From W-Chloroflexi-9 sp045863195 (GTDB lineage: Bacteria; Chloroflexota; Dehalococcoidia; UBA2979): a DNA stretch of 64,000 nucleotides. Positions 1 through 8,169 of the stretch are shown piece by piece (the stretch's first letter is position 1; each line of letters begins with the position of its first letter). The stretch covers positions 1 through 64,000 of the forward strand of contig BTUI01000006.1 of the NCBI GenBank assembly GCA_045863195.1. The letters run 5' to 3'. The notes below the pieces were generated by a model. That model ran no database searches. It was not told the DNA's origin and saw only the letters and a list, made by a program, of their open reading frames with translations. The position numbers were made by a program, and so were the translations under genes.

Positions 1-167
1 CTCTCGCGCCCGATCCACCGGCTGAAGTTGATCGTTACTTCCTTACGCACGTTTCGGTGCCCCAGACTCCTGCGGCGTTGTCCTGTCGGCCAGAACACTT
101 CACGAAATCGTGCGTCCGCGGGTCGCGGCACGCCGCACCTCTTCGCTTCGCGTGGAGATCTGTTTGA

Positions 168-746
168 TCACGCGGCGTTCGCCAGTTCCTCCGGCGGGAC
201 CGGAATCCGGTGCCCCCGCAGGGCACGCCCCAGCGCCGCCTGCAGCGCGTCGAGGTCGGGAGCGCAGCGCCAGACGTGGATGCCCAGCGCGTCGAGCCGG
301 CGGATCTCGCCGCTGTCCAGCCCGCGTGTCCAGAGCCATTCGCTCCACAGTGGGTGTAGCGGGAGGTCGATCCGGCGGCTGAGGAACCGGTAGTGCAGCG
401 CCGGCGCCTCTGCCTCGGTCCGGGCGAGCAACAGGAAGTCCCTGCCTTCACTCGCGTAGAGCGCGACCGACGGCACGAGCATCGCGTGCGTCGCCCCGCT
501 GACGGGCAGCCGTGTCGCGTGAAAGCGGCAGTCGGCGCGTGCCTGCGGCGCAAGGGTGCAGTAGCGACCGCCCATGAGCGCGTCGTCACTGATGACGGCG
601 GGCTCGCCCTTGAGCAGCCGCGCCCAGAGCGCGCGGATCGACTGCTGGTTCGAGATCATCGAGATGAACCACAGGTCGGCGCCGTCGCGCGCATAGGCAT
701 CGACGGCCCCGGCGAACCCGGCGCAGCGGATGTGCATGGTCTCCAT
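168..746 (-). CDS. hypothetical protein, element-associated
   Basis: 192-residue soluble protein with no domain I recognise. The start at 746 is chosen because AAAGGAG lies 5 bases upstream; the frame stays open further upstream but has no better start. It is the most downstream clear gene of a minus-strand operon running from about 6.3 kb. The composition is ordinary, with many aromatic and charged residues in short blocks (SEWLWTRGLDSGEIRRLDAL) and a Glu/Ala-rich end. Its neighbours (Rad52-like, primase, ArdC-like) suggest an accessory gene of a plasmid or integrative element. Coding status is supported by the ribosome site, the operon spacing and the non-random translation. Confidence 0.6.
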   Translation of the reverse strand: METMHIRCAGFAGAVDAYARDGADLWFISMISNQQSIRALWARLLKGEPAVISDDALMGGRYCTLAPQARADCRFHATRLPVSGATHAMLVPSVALYASEGRDFLLLARTEAEAPALHYRFLSRRIDLPLHPLWSEWLWTRGLDSGEIRRLDALGIHVWRCAPDLDALQAALGRALRGHRIPVPPEELANAA

Positions 747-757
747 GTCGTCTCCTT

Positions 758-994
758 TCATGTGGCGGGCGAGAAGCGCCCGTGTGCGTCGATGTGTCCG
801 ACCTCGGAGCGGGCGATCGAAACGGAGTCCGCCCAGCGTCCGTCCTCGAACGCGGCTGCGAGCGCCGCCTCGAACCAGGCGTCCCAGCCCGGGTCGTCCT
901 CGTCGAGGAGGGCCGGGATCATGAGGTCGAGGACGCCGCTGAGGTGGAGCCGTAGGACGCGAGTGCCCGGCGGAAGTGCGGCCGTCGTCACCAC
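758..994 (-). CDS. small hypothetical acidic protein
   Basis: 78 residues, GTG start. The start codon overlaps the end of the upstream 57-residue gene, and the stop lies 11 bases before the next gene, so it sits tightly in the minus-strand operon. It is acidic with tryptophan-rich stretches (DEDDPGWDAWFEAALAAAFEDG). No signal peptide or membrane segment is visible. No family was recognised; operon packing is the main support. Confidence 0.5.
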   Translation of the reverse strand: MVTTAALPPGTRVLRLHLSGVLDLMIPALLDEDDPGWDAWFEAALAAAFEDGRWADSVSIARSEVGHIDAHGRFSPAT

Positions 995-1161
995 GACGCT
1001 TCCGCATCGGCGCGTGCCCGGCAGCGGGCGCAGTACCGCGCGTCGGTTCGGGGCACGTTCGTCATCCGTCCGAAGGCGACGGTGCGGCCGCAGAGCGTGC
1101 GGGCGAGGTGTCCGGGCAGGTCATACCCGGGCACCTCGATCAGATGACGCAGGCGAGACAT
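988..1161 (-). CDS. 57-residue Cys-containing small protein
   Basis: Short gene starting ATG at 1161, five bases after the stop of the ribbon-helix-helix gene, and overlapping the start of the next gene. The translation has one Cys near residue 24 and a C-terminal CARC pair (about residues 44-47), which together with His19 could form a small zinc site. Small zinc-ribbon-like proteins of this kind are common in phage and plasmid operons. Function is unknown; support is spacing and the Cys pattern. Confidence 0.45.
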   Translation of the reverse strand: MSRLRHLIEVPGYDLPGHLARTLCGRTVAFGRMTNVPRTDARYCARCRARADAEASW

Positions 1162-1166
1162 GTCGG

Positions 1167-1379
1167 TCAGGCGGCCGTGCGCTCGTTTGGCGCATGGAAC
1201 ACTCCGCGCACGACGTTGTCGGGCGGGACGTCGACTGGCTCGATGTCAGCGAGCCACCCCTCCGTCGCGAGGTAGCGCTCCACTGCCTCGGTGACGAGGT
1301 GCGTCATCGGCCGGCCCTGAGCCTGGCCGAGCCGGTAGAGCGGTGGGATCAGCCGCTCGGGGATCTTCGGGCTATACAT
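1167..1379 (-). CDS. ribbon-helix-helix DNA-binding protein
   Basis: 70 residues. After a short N-terminal strand region (YSPKIPERLIPPLYRLGQAQ) comes a helix-helix segment (RPMTHLVTEAVERYLATEG) typical of CopG/Arc-type ribbon-helix-helix proteins. The start at 1379 has GAGGAG about 8 bases upstream and overlaps the end of the ArdC-like gene by 8 bases, indicating translational coupling. Such proteins act as repressors or partners in plasmid maintenance and toxin-antitoxin modules. No toxin gene is obvious next to it, so an element regulator is the more likely role. Confidence 0.65.
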   Translation of the reverse strand: MYSPKIPERLIPPLYRLGQAQGRPMTHLVTEAVERYLATEGWLADIEPVDVPPDNVVRGVFHAPNERTAA

Positions 1380-2325
1380 CTGCGTGCTCCTCTTCATGGA
1401 CAGAGGCCTTGGCCGCCTGTGGGCTGAGGCCGAGGATGTGGTCGACGGCACGCTGGGCCTGTCCGGCCGCCGCGACCGCGAGCCGGCGGTCGTCCTTCAA
1501 AGCCCGCAGCCACGAGGCGATGTAGGCGGCGGACTGGTCGAGGCGTGAGGCATCGATGCCGGCCTCCTGGCAGAGGAAGGCGGCCGCGAACTCCGCGACC
1601 AGCTCCTCGCGTGAATAGACCGGCGAGCCGAACGGGGCCGACTCCTGGTAGCCCTCGCGCTCCAGCCGGGAGGGATGGCCGGTCGAGTGGGCGAGCTCGT
1701 GGAAGAGCGTCGCGTAGTACCCGTCCGCGTCCCGGAACGCCCCGCGCGGCGGGAGGTGCACCTCGTCCTGGGCCGGGACGTAGTAGGCGGCCTCCGCGTC
1801 GTGGAGCACGGGCGGCCTGTCCGCGTAACCGGTGACGATCGCCTCGGCGTGCTCCAGTGGGTCGAACTCGCCGCCGGACTCCGGGTCCGGCAGCGAGAGT
1901 CCGTCACACTGCCTGACGTTGAAGACGGTGTAGAGCCGCATCAGCGGGAAGTCGCCTCCGCGTCGCTCGTGGTCGAGGCCGGCCTCACGCTCCTCGTCGC
2001 GTGCGGGCCACCTCCAGAAGATGACCCGTGTGCCGTGTTCACCGCGACGGACGTGGCCGCCGAGCTGTTCTGCCTGCCGGTACGTCAGCCAGAGGGCGTC
2101 CTCGTAGCCTGCCTCCATTGAGGTCAGGCCGAGCACGAGCAGGTTGATGCCGCGGTAGGGGCGGTGCGAGACCGCGTTGCGCAGGCCGCGTGCGCGCCAG
2201 GGCTGGCGCCACGAGACGGTGCCGCGTTCGAGTGCGGCGATGATGCGGGCGGTGACCTCCCCGTAGGGGTCGCGCCGGGCCGCGCCCGGCCTACGCCGCA
2301 TGCGGACTGTCATGGTCTCCCGCAT
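1372..2325 (-). CDS. ArdC-like antirestriction/zincin metalloprotease-domain protein
   Basis: 317 residues. The N-terminal third (about 20-130) matches the ArdC-type ssDNA-binding fold, with the characteristic PWRARGLRNAVSHRPYRGIN segment followed by LTYRQAEQLGGHVRRGEHGT. The C-terminal part holds a zincin motif HELAHSTGH at about residue 210 and a downstream acidic EELVAEFAAAFL segment. ArdC proteins travel on conjugative plasmids, bind ssDNA and protect incoming DNA from restriction. Start choice is uncertain (ATG at 2325, 2313 or 2301). It lies in the same operon as the Rad52-like and primase genes. Confidence 0.85.
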   Translation of the reverse strand: MRETMTVRMRRRPGAARRDPYGEVTARIIAALERGTVSWRQPWRARGLRNAVSHRPYRGINLLVLGLTSMEAGYEDALWLTYRQAEQLGGHVRRGEHGTRVIFWRWPARDEEREAGLDHERRGGDFPLMRLYTVFNVRQCDGLSLPDPESGGEFDPLEHAEAIVTGYADRPPVLHDAEAAYYVPAQDEVHLPPRGAFRDADGYYATLFHELAHSTGHPSRLEREGYQESAPFGSPVYSREELVAEFAAAFLCQEAGIDASRLDQSAAYIASWLRALKDDRRLAVAAAGQAQRAVDHILGLSPQAAKASVHEEEHADV

Positions 2326-2518
2326 GGGCGTCGCCGCCGGGCGTCTCGCGCTCGTAGACCGTGAGCCGCACGGTGTGCGTGGAGCCGTCGGTGCGCACCG
2401 CCTGGACGGCGGTGGCGTGGAAGCCGGGGATCGGCGAATGCCAGAGCGGGATGACTGCCACGGCGTACTGGCCCGAACGCGTGATCACTACGCGCCGAGC
2501 GGCGGGCTGCAGGAGCAT
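2291..2518 (-). CDS. small hypothetical protein between rad52-like and ardC-like genes
   Basis: 75 residues, ATG at 2518 two bases after the Rad52-family stop; it overlaps the ArdC-like gene start. The translation (MLLQPAARRVVITRSGQYAV... then regular beta-like strands) reads as a small beta-rich protein of one domain, with an Asp/His-rich tail. No known family was recognised. The tight junctions on both sides argue that it is translated. Confidence 0.5.
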   Translation of the reverse strand: MLLQPAARRVVITRSGQYAVAVIPLWHSPIPGFHATAVQAVRTDGSTHTVRLTVYERETPGGDAHAGDHDSPHAA

Positions 2519-2520
2519 CC

Positions 2521-3198
2521 TCAGGCGGCCTGCGCGTGTCCATTGCGGCGGTCGAGGCCGCGCGCGAGTCGCCTGACGGCGTCCTGGAGCCGAGGCGCGT
2601 CGAGTTCGTCGAGCGGACAGCCGTACTTCTCGGCCACCCACTCGCGCGTGCGCGCCTCGTCGGAGCCGGCGCGCTCGGCGATCGTGAGCACCTCGCGGCG
2701 GAGCGGTTCGGCATCGACCGCCGGGCAAATGTCGTCTGTCCCATCGACTCGTGCTGACAGCTCGTTACCGAGCCCGGCGCCGAGGTGGCGCAGCGCCCGC
2801 TTGAGGCCGTCCGTCACCGCCGCCTTGTACGCCGTGGCGTGATGCTCCGGCGTCTGCTCCTCGACGGCGGCCACGCCCACGTCGCTGTGTGAGGGGCAGC
2901 CGGCGACGGTGACGCGGACGGTCGCCGTGTAGATGCCGAGCACAGGGGTGGCGTTCCGTCGACCTGTCTGAGGGATCGGGCGGTAGGTGACCTCTCCGAC
3001 CACTTCAGCGCCCCAGCGGTCCTCGCCGAAGATCGCGTTGGCGAGCTGGATCGCCCGCCACCCTTCCAGGTAGCGGACCGTCCCGTCGTCGCCCTCGCGT
3101 TCTGAGATGTGCTCGGCCGCGAGCGGCCGCCGGAGCTTCCGCTTCGCCGCGGTGCTCAGGCGGCGCGATTGCGGCGCGTTCGTTCGCTCTGCTCCCAT
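2521..3198 (-). CDS. Rad52-family single-strand annealing protein
   Basis: 225 residues. The segment from about residue 30 to 140 (RYLEGWRAIQLANAIFGEDR, then a strand-rich stretch, EEQTPEHHATAYKAAVTDGLKRALRHLG) is the conserved core of the Rad52/Rad22 DNA annealing fold. The C-terminal tail is charged and probably binds DNA or SSB. These proteins promote annealing of complementary single strands in phage and plasmid recombination. The gene overlaps the 3' end of the upstream primase gene by 43 bases, so both are likely expressed as one replication/recombination unit. Confidence 0.85.
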   Translation of the reverse strand: MGAERTNAPQSRRLSTAAKRKLRRPLAAEHISEREGDDGTVRYLEGWRAIQLANAIFGEDRWGAEVVGEVTYRPIPQTGRRNATPVLGIYTATVRVTVAGCPSHSDVGVAAVEEQTPEHHATAYKAAVTDGLKRALRHLGAGLGNELSARVDGTDDICPAVDAEPLRREVLTIAERAGSDEARTREWVAEKYGCPLDELDAPRLQDAVRRLARGLDRRNGHAQAA

Positions 3199-4226
3199 GA
3201 CTCCTCCTGTCGTCTGCGCGCCTCGGCCAGTGCTGCGAGGAAGGCATCGCGCCCGCCTCTGCGCTGTCCGAGTTCGTTGAGGTCGTGCGCTCCCCCGGGG
3301 AGCACGACGGTTTGAGCACTCGCCCCGAGGGCGGACGCGAGCTGCGCCGAGGCGCGACGGCCGGGGCCATCAGCGTCGAGCGTGAGGTAGACGGTGCGGA
3401 AGCCGCGCAGGGCGGCGAGGGCAAGCCGCGAGGCGTGCGTGCCGACCAGCGCGACCGCCGGGATCTCCCATTCGCAGGCGGTCAGGAAGTCGAAGGGGCC
3501 TTCGACGACCACCACCGCCTCCGCGTTGACCTGCGACGCCTGCGCCACCCCAAGCAGGGGCGACGGCGCCCGGAGGTTCAGGTAGCGGGGACCGTGCCCC
3601 ACGAGCGTGCGTCCCGTGACCCAGGTCGCGCGGCCATGGACGTCGAGGTCCGGGATCACGATCCGGCCAGTGAACGTGTCCCGCTCGCCGGCGATCAGCC
3701 CGAGCCGCTCCGCTGCTTCGAGATTCACACGCGACGAGCGCAGTCGGTCGACAAGCCCGCCGGCCGCGTATCCGAGTCGGAGCCGCCGTGCCGTATCGAG
3801 GGAGATCCCGCGCCCTGCGAGGTAGGAGCGCACGTCCCGGTACTTCAGGAGTTGGTGCTCGTAGTGCGTAGCGGCTGCATCGACGACCGCCAGTGACGCG
3901 GAATCGAGTCGAGCCACGGGCGGACGTGCCAGGAGTCGGATGACGTTCGCCGGGAGTGCGGGCAGCCCCTGCGAGAGCAGCGCGGCGGTCTCCCGGAACG
4001 TCGTGCCGCGGAGCCGGGCGACGAAGTCGATCACGTCGCCGCCCGCGTGGCAGCCGTAGCAGAACCACGACGCGGTCTCCGGGTAGACCGCGAAGCTCGG
4101 GTCGCGGTCGCGGTGGAATGGGCAGAGGCCGGTCAGCCGTCTCCCCGACGGCCTGAGGTCGACGCCGGCGGAGGCGACCGTCGCCGCGATCGGGTGCGCG
4201 GCACGGATCGCCGCGACGTCATGCAT
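3156..4226 (-). CDS. DnaG-type DNA primase (CHC2 zinc finger plus Toprim)
   Basis: 356 residues. The N-terminal CHC2 zinc finger is intact (CPFHRDRDPSFAVYPETASW, then FCYGCHAGGDVIDFV, about residues 35-75). A Toprim domain follows, with VVVVEGPFDFLTA at about 225-240 and LDADGPGRRA at about 275. It is shorter than a chromosomal DnaG (about 600 residues) because it lacks the helicase-binding C-terminal domain, as is usual for plasmid and phage primases. It would synthesise RNA primers for element replication. ATG start at 4226; it overlaps the gene upstream by 8 bases. Confidence 0.9.
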   Translation of the reverse strand: MHDVAAIRAAHPIAATVASAGVDLRPSGRRLTGLCPFHRDRDPSFAVYPETASWFCYGCHAGGDVIDFVARLRGTTFRETAALLSQGLPALPANVIRLLARPPVARLDSASLAVVDAAATHYEHQLLKYRDVRSYLAGRGISLDTARRLRLGYAAGGLVDRLRSSRVNLEAAERLGLIAGERDTFTGRIVIPDLDVHGRATWVTGRTLVGHGPRYLNLRAPSPLLGVAQASQVNAEAVVVVEGPFDFLTACEWEIPAVALVGTHASRLALAALRGFRTVYLTLDADGPGRRASAQLASALGASAQTVVLPGGAHDLNELGQRRGGRDAFLAALAEARRRQEESWEQSERTRRNRAA

Positions 4227-4530
4227 CCGGTGCCGCCGCTTCGAGCTCGGCGATGCGGCGCCAGAAGCACTCCTCCTGCACGGTGAGCGCCGCCTCGGCG
4301 CCGATCCCCGCGGGGAGGTGCGCCCTCAGGACATCGCCGGGTGGATCGCCGACCTCCCAGTAGCGGGCGATCAACTCGCCCTCGCTCTCGGCATCGGCGA
4401 GCCAGGCGAGCAGGGCCTCGACGGCGGGCTCTACGGCGGCCCGCTGCTCATCGCTCCACTTCGTGTAGGCGGCATGACTGCGCTCCCACACGCCGCGCAC
4501 GGCGCGCTGGAAGCGGTTGTTCTTGGACAC
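4219..4530 (-). CDS. hypothetical protein upstream of primase
   Basis: 103 residues from a GTG start at 4530, preferred because AAAGGA lies about 8 bases upstream; an ATG at 4554 in the same frame has no ribosome site. The protein is acidic and helical (RAAVEPAVEALLAWLADAES, then EECFWRRIAELEAAAPDA). The end overlaps the primase start, so translation is coupled. It is a possible primase or replication accessory; family unknown. Confidence 0.55.
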   Translation of the reverse strand: MSKNNRFQRAVRGVWERSHAAYTKWSDEQRAAVEPAVEALLAWLADAESEGELIARYWEVGDPPGDVLRAHLPAGIGAEAALTVQEECFWRRIAELEAAAPDA

Positions 4531-4599
4531 GTTCGGTTTCCTTTCGGCAGACATGGATGGAAGGCAGTACGGCAGACCGCATTGCGGGAGGACGAAATT

Positions 4600-4621
4600 G
4601 GGGCCGCCCGAAGGCGGCCCC
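4600..4621 (-). terminator. stem-loop, likely intrinsic terminator or attenuator
   Basis: Perfect 9-bp stem GGGGCCGCC / GGCGGCCCC with loop CGAA. On the minus strand it follows the stop of the coiled-coil gene at 4652 and is followed by AATTTCG rather than a long T run. It lies inside the otherwise continuous minus-strand gene series, so it may lower rather than stop readthrough into the primase segment. Confidence 0.6.
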
Positions 4622-4651
4622 GAAGGAGAAGATGGCTGCTGTGTCAGCGGG

Positions 4652-5641
4652 TCAGGCGAGCGGGCGTGCGCCTCGCAGCGCCTGCGGCGCAAACCGCCGC
4701 CCGCGCTGCCAGCGGCGCAGGCCGATCGCCGAGACGACCTCGTACTGACCGTCAGCGGTCGGCATCAGCACCGCGCCTCGCCCGAAGCCCGTCCGGTAGT
4801 GGACGGCGGCGAGTAGCCCGATCCGCCGGCAGGCGGTGAGCCAGAGTCCGTAGAGGTGCCGGGCGAGTTCCTCGGGCAGCCCCTCCAGGTCGATCCGTTC
4901 CAGCAGGTCGAGCGCCGCGACCGGCTCGCGCCGGTGCAGCCGCCGCCCCTCGCGCAGGGCATCCTCTGCCACCTGCACCTTGACGGCCTCGGCGCGGTTT
5001 CGTAGCGTTTCGAACGTTCCTTGAAGGTCCGGCTGGCTGCTGATCGACTTTCCTAGGGAAGTCAGCAGTCGCCGGGCCTCTTCGTGTCTGTCGTGGTCGA
5101 GGTGCTCCCTCGCCAGCGTCAGCGTCTCGCGCATCTCCATCTCCTGTTCCTGGTTGCGCTCCTCGGCGAGGAGCCGACTGATGTCGTCCCGCTCAGCGAG
5201 GGCATCCGCCTCGCGTCGTAGGACAGCCGCATGCGCCTCCGCCCGCGTCGCGAGCCGGCCCATGTGTTCGGCCACGGAGCGTGCCTGGTGGCGATCGCCC
5301 GCGGCAAACCCGTGCCGCGCGAGCTCATCGGCCCGCGCGGCTGCCTCGTGCGTCTGGGCGGCGATCCGGCCGACGCGGTGTAGCTCGTCGCGAAGGTGGC
5401 GCCACCGTGACAACCCCGCTTCGGCTTCGCCACGGCGGGCGCGGTCCGCCTCGATCACGCCCGCGAACTCAGCGAGCGCCGCCTGCGCGTCCGCAACCAG
5501 CGACCCGATCGCGTCGGGATCGCGTCCGTCGATCACGGGTACGAGGGCCAACTCTTTCGGCACGCGCCCGTCGACAACGAAGCGGTCACGGACGGCCGCG
5601 AGGTCAGCCAGGCTGTTCAACACCATTCCTTCGGTCGTCAT
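4652..5641 (-). CDS. coiled-coil hypothetical protein
   Basis: 329 residues from ATG 5641, which has AGGAG 6 bases upstream; the ribosome site overlaps the upstream stop. Residues about 50-200 are almost entirely helical with Ala/Glu/Arg heptads, predicting a long coiled coil. The last 90 residues form a compact region ending in basic residues. There is no signal peptide or membrane segment. It could be structural or DNA-associated in element biology; no family recognised. Confidence 0.6.
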   Translation of the reverse strand: MTTEGMVLNSLADLAAVRDRFVVDGRVPKELALVPVIDGRDPDAIGSLVADAQAALAEFAGVIEADRARRGEAEAGLSRWRHLRDELHRVGRIAAQTHEAAARADELARHGFAAGDRHQARSVAEHMGRLATRAEAHAAVLRREADALAERDDISRLLAEERNQEQEMEMRETLTLAREHLDHDRHEEARRLLTSLGKSISSQPDLQGTFETLRNRAEAVKVQVAEDALREGRRLHRREPVAALDLLERIDLEGLPEELARHLYGLWLTACRRIGLLAAVHYRTGFGRGAVLMPTADGQYEVVSAIGLRRWQRGRRFAPQALRGARPLA

Positions 5642-5650
5642 CTCCATCTC

Positions 5651-6283
5651 CTATCGCTGCGCGAGGACGGCGTAGGCGCCGTCGTTCGCGGGTTCTATGG
5701 GTGCGTCGGCGTCGTCCGGGAACGGCGCCTCGTGGTCGAAGGGCGGCGGCTCGGAGGCGAGTGGGCGCAGCGGTACGACCGCTGCCGGCCGCTGTGTGCT
5801 CGTCCGGACGCCGGGGACGGCGCAGACGAGCGCGCCCAGCGCCTCGCCGACCACCTCATGCAACTGCTGTCGCAACGCCGCCACGATCGCGCCGTCGCTC
5901 ATCGGCTCACCCTCGACCGTGAGGGCGAGAAAGAGCACATGACGGCGGACCTGGTGCTCGGTCTCGAACACCTGCAAGAGCGACGCCAGGTGGCGCTCCT
6001 CCTGCTCGACCGTGCGTTGCACCACGATCAGCAGGTGGTCCGGGTGCGAGACGCCCAGCGCCCGGAACTGCGCCCGCGTCGCCCGGCTCAACATCCGGCG
6101 CAACCGCCGTGCCCGACCGCGTTTCGCATCCACGAGCACAACAGGCTGCCACGGGCGCAGCCGTGTCGCAGCCGCCTGCCACCCGGCGCGGATCTGCACG
6201 CAGCACCAGATGACTGCATGCGCTACCCGCCCGGTCCACCGCCGCAGCAAGCGCGGCTTCCGCTTCCTCGTTCTCCGCTCCAT
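5651..6283 (-). CDS. hypothetical protein with basic N terminus
   Basis: 210 residues, start 6283 with AAGGAAGG 5-6 bases upstream. A very basic N terminus (ERRTRKRKPRLLRRW) is followed by a helical region and a beta/alpha stretch (HPDHLLIVVQRTVEQEERHL; RHVLFLALTVEGE). The tail is Pro/Asp-rich. The upstream hydrophobic patch is too weak to call a membrane anchor. It sits directly before the coiled-coil gene in the element operon. Function unknown. Confidence 0.6.
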   Translation of the reverse strand: MERRTRKRKPRLLRRWTGRVAHAVIWCCVQIRAGWQAAATRLRPWQPVVLVDAKRGRARRLRRMLSRATRAQFRALGVSHPDHLLIVVQRTVEQEERHLASLLQVFETEHQVRRHVLFLALTVEGEPMSDGAIVAALRQQLHEVVGEALGALVCAVPGVRTSTQRPAAVVPLRPLASEPPPFDHEAPFPDDADAPIEPANDGAYAVLAQR

Positions 6284-6319
6284 TCGATCCTTCCTTTCCG
6301 TCCCCCTCCAGGGGGGCTG

Positions 6320-6469
6320 CTACGCGGGGATTGCTTTCGCGGCGGCCGCGAGCACGAAGGTGATCGCCATCACCGTCGCGACACAGCGCGCCAGGGCCGG
6401 GCTACGGCGACCGCGGATGCGCCGCCGGCCACCGGACTCTTTGAGCCCTCCGATATCGAACCGATCCAT
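6320..6469 (-). CDS. 49-residue single-pass membrane peptide
   Basis: ATG at 6469 preceded by AGGAGGAAGCA, one of the best ribosome sites in the window. The product has a basic half (RRRIRGRRS around residues 15-23) followed by a hydrophobic helix of about 18 residues (VATVMAITFVLAAAAKA). This is the layout of a small inner-membrane or secreted peptide. It is the first well-supported gene of the minus-strand element operon. A longer frame (6370-6633) overlaps it in another register but has a weaker start. Confidence 0.5.
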   Translation of the reverse strand: MDRFDIGGLKESGGRRRIRGRRSPALARCVATVMAITFVLAAAAKAIPA

Positions 6470-7427
6470 TGCTTCCTCCTGTGCGGGCACGCGGAATCGC
6501 CCCGTATGGGATCCATCGGGGGTTTGTTCACGGCGTGCGGTTGTATGTCAGGTGTCCTGGCCTCGAGAACGTCATGCCAGCCCCAGGTGCCGATCACGGG
6601 GATCGGGCGCTCAGCGAGGGGCATGGTGGTCACCTCGACCAGAGGTGTGTGGGCCGTTCCCGAACGGGCGCGGCTAGTCGAATATCGCTTTGGTCATGAG
6701 TCCTCTCTTGTCGATGAACTGATTCTGCCCGTGACGATCGCACCTCGGCGGTCGCATCGTGATCGTCGTGGCATTGCTCCAGAGTGTGCTTCGTGCTTCC
6801 TGAGTGTCCCTCCTGTCAGTCCTTGTTCTGGGTTGGCTGTTGGCTCGTTCGACGAGTCGGGTGGAGAGCACTGCTCGTTTCCTTGAAGGGGGTGATCCGT
6901 CCTCTACGTCCTGGGTGAGCCCATCCGTGTTGCCGGTTTTCTTGCTCTCTCGGAACTGGCGAGACCGGCGAAACGCACTTCATGCGGGGAGCAGGCTAGC
7001 AGCGGTGACTCCAGGGGCAGTCCACCGGCCCGCTTACCTCGCACGACGCACGCTTATTTCCCGCTACGCCTGCTGGTCGAGGTGTCGGTAGCCGTGCCCG
7101 CGTGAGCAGCAGCTCGCGGCGCGGTGTGGCGAAGATGCCCGCGAGGTCGTTGGCACTGCGGTACCCGCCGAGAGCATTGCGGGATCCAGCCGCCGTAAGC
7201 GTGAAATAAGCGCGGATTGCCCTCGGATATCTGTGTACTGGCTGCATGCGGAACATCTACGCCATCAGCGCCGATGTGCTCGTCGTGGGCGGACATCGTG
7301 CGGCGGTGGTGGCGAGCGGCTCGCAATGTGCCGATCACGACCGACTGGTCCCCGTCCCCGAATCGCCCGCGGGTTATCTTCCTCCGGGGACGTCGGATGT
7401 CCGTGTGCAACCGGGGAGGTAGGCGCA
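6470..7427. other. intergenic region upstream of the element operon
   Basis: About 950 bases with no convincing full-length gene. On the minus strand an ATG at 6697 with GAGAGGACTC upstream begins a 7-codon frame (MTKAIFD, stop at 6674), a possible leader peptide. A perfect 10-bp inverted repeat, CGCTTATTTC at 7051-7060 and GAAATAAGCG at 7203-7212, encloses about 140 bases. The region probably carries the promoters for the minus-strand operon and for the gene at 7428. No tRNA or integrase fragment was recognised. Confidence 0.4.
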
Positions 7428-7913
7428 ATGTGGCGCTCGCGGAAGCACCGAGTCGTTGCGGTCGTTGCTGCGTGGCTGATGGTCCTCGCCGTGGACCTGT
7501 TCGTGAACGCCGGCCTACTCGTGAAGACGTTTACCGGTGACGACCCGGTCCTGCTCCCGAACACGGAAGCGGCGAAGCGCATTCCAGTCGCCTATGCGGC
7601 ATGGGCCGTCCAGATCGCCGCGCTGCAATGGCTGCTCACACGGCTCGGCATTATCCGGATCGCGAGCGCAGCATCGTACGGGGCAGCGGCAGGATTCGTG
7701 GGTGGCGCGCTCCCGCTCGTCGCCTTGTGGACGATCGTGCGACTGGAAGGCGCCCTCACCGCTACCTGGCTCGCTGCCGTGATCGTGGAAGGAGCCGTGG
7801 CCGGTGCGGTACTCGCCTACATCTCCAGAGCGGGCAGCCGCGGCCTCGTTGCCCTGGTCCTGCCCTTCGTGGTGCTGGTGATCGCCGCCTTCGTTCTCCA
7901 GAACGTGCTCTAG
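7428..7913 (+). CDS. four-helix integral membrane protein
   Basis: 161 residues. ATG 7428 has GGGGAGG about 9 bases upstream, and the translation becomes sensible only from here. There are four hydrophobic segments at roughly residues 10-30, 50-70, 80-105 and 110-155, with basic loops inside. No conserved catalytic motif is visible. It stands alone on the plus strand between the element block and the cytochrome gene. Function unknown. Confidence 0.65.
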   Translation: MWRSRKHRVVAVVAAWLMVLAVDLFVNAGLLVKTFTGDDPVLLPNTEAAKRIPVAYAAWAVQIAALQWLLTRLGIIRIASAASYGAAAGFVGGALPLVALWTIVRLEGALTATWLAAVIVEGAVAGAVLAYISRAGSRGLVALVLPFVVLVIAAFVLQNVL

Positions 7914-8169
7914 GACCTGGCCGCGCCTGGCCCCGTGGGAAGGGAGTGGCGGACGTTCGAGGTGTTTCGCCGGAGGACGGTTCCGAGATCTGGCGGCCCA
8001 TTCGCTGGCGGGCGCGTCTCCCTCACATTCCCACGTAGGCGGTGATCTTGAGGCCAAAGAGCCGGCTCAGTTCCGTCACCGCCTGCCGGTCAATACGTGG
8101 TCGCGGTGGTGACCAGTACTGACGATGGGCGTCGTCGAAGCCGACCACCCGCGAGGGAACGTACGAGAT

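Noticed and set aside
1..50. Possible start of another minus-strand gene at the left edge (GTG at 50, reading VRKEVTINFSRWIGRE)
   Set aside because: Only 16 codons visible and no well-placed ribosome site; cannot be supported from this window.
100..171. 23-codon frame with GTG overlapping the stop of the first gene (VIKQISTRSEEVRR...)
   Set aside because: GTGA overlap is suggestive, but the product is too short and has no other support.
6370..6633. 87-codon minus-strand frame overlapping the 49-residue peptide
   Set aside because: Weak start context and wrong frame relative to the strong ribosome site at 6469.
6996..7256. 86-codon minus-strand frame in the intergenic region
   Set aside because: No ribosome site and no recognisable domain; part lies inside the inverted repeat.
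8027..8169. Minus-strand peptide after the cytochrome stop (VVGFDDAHRQYW ... LSRLFGLKITAYVGM)
   Set aside because: Looks protein-like but lacks a good start; may be a gene remnant or chance.
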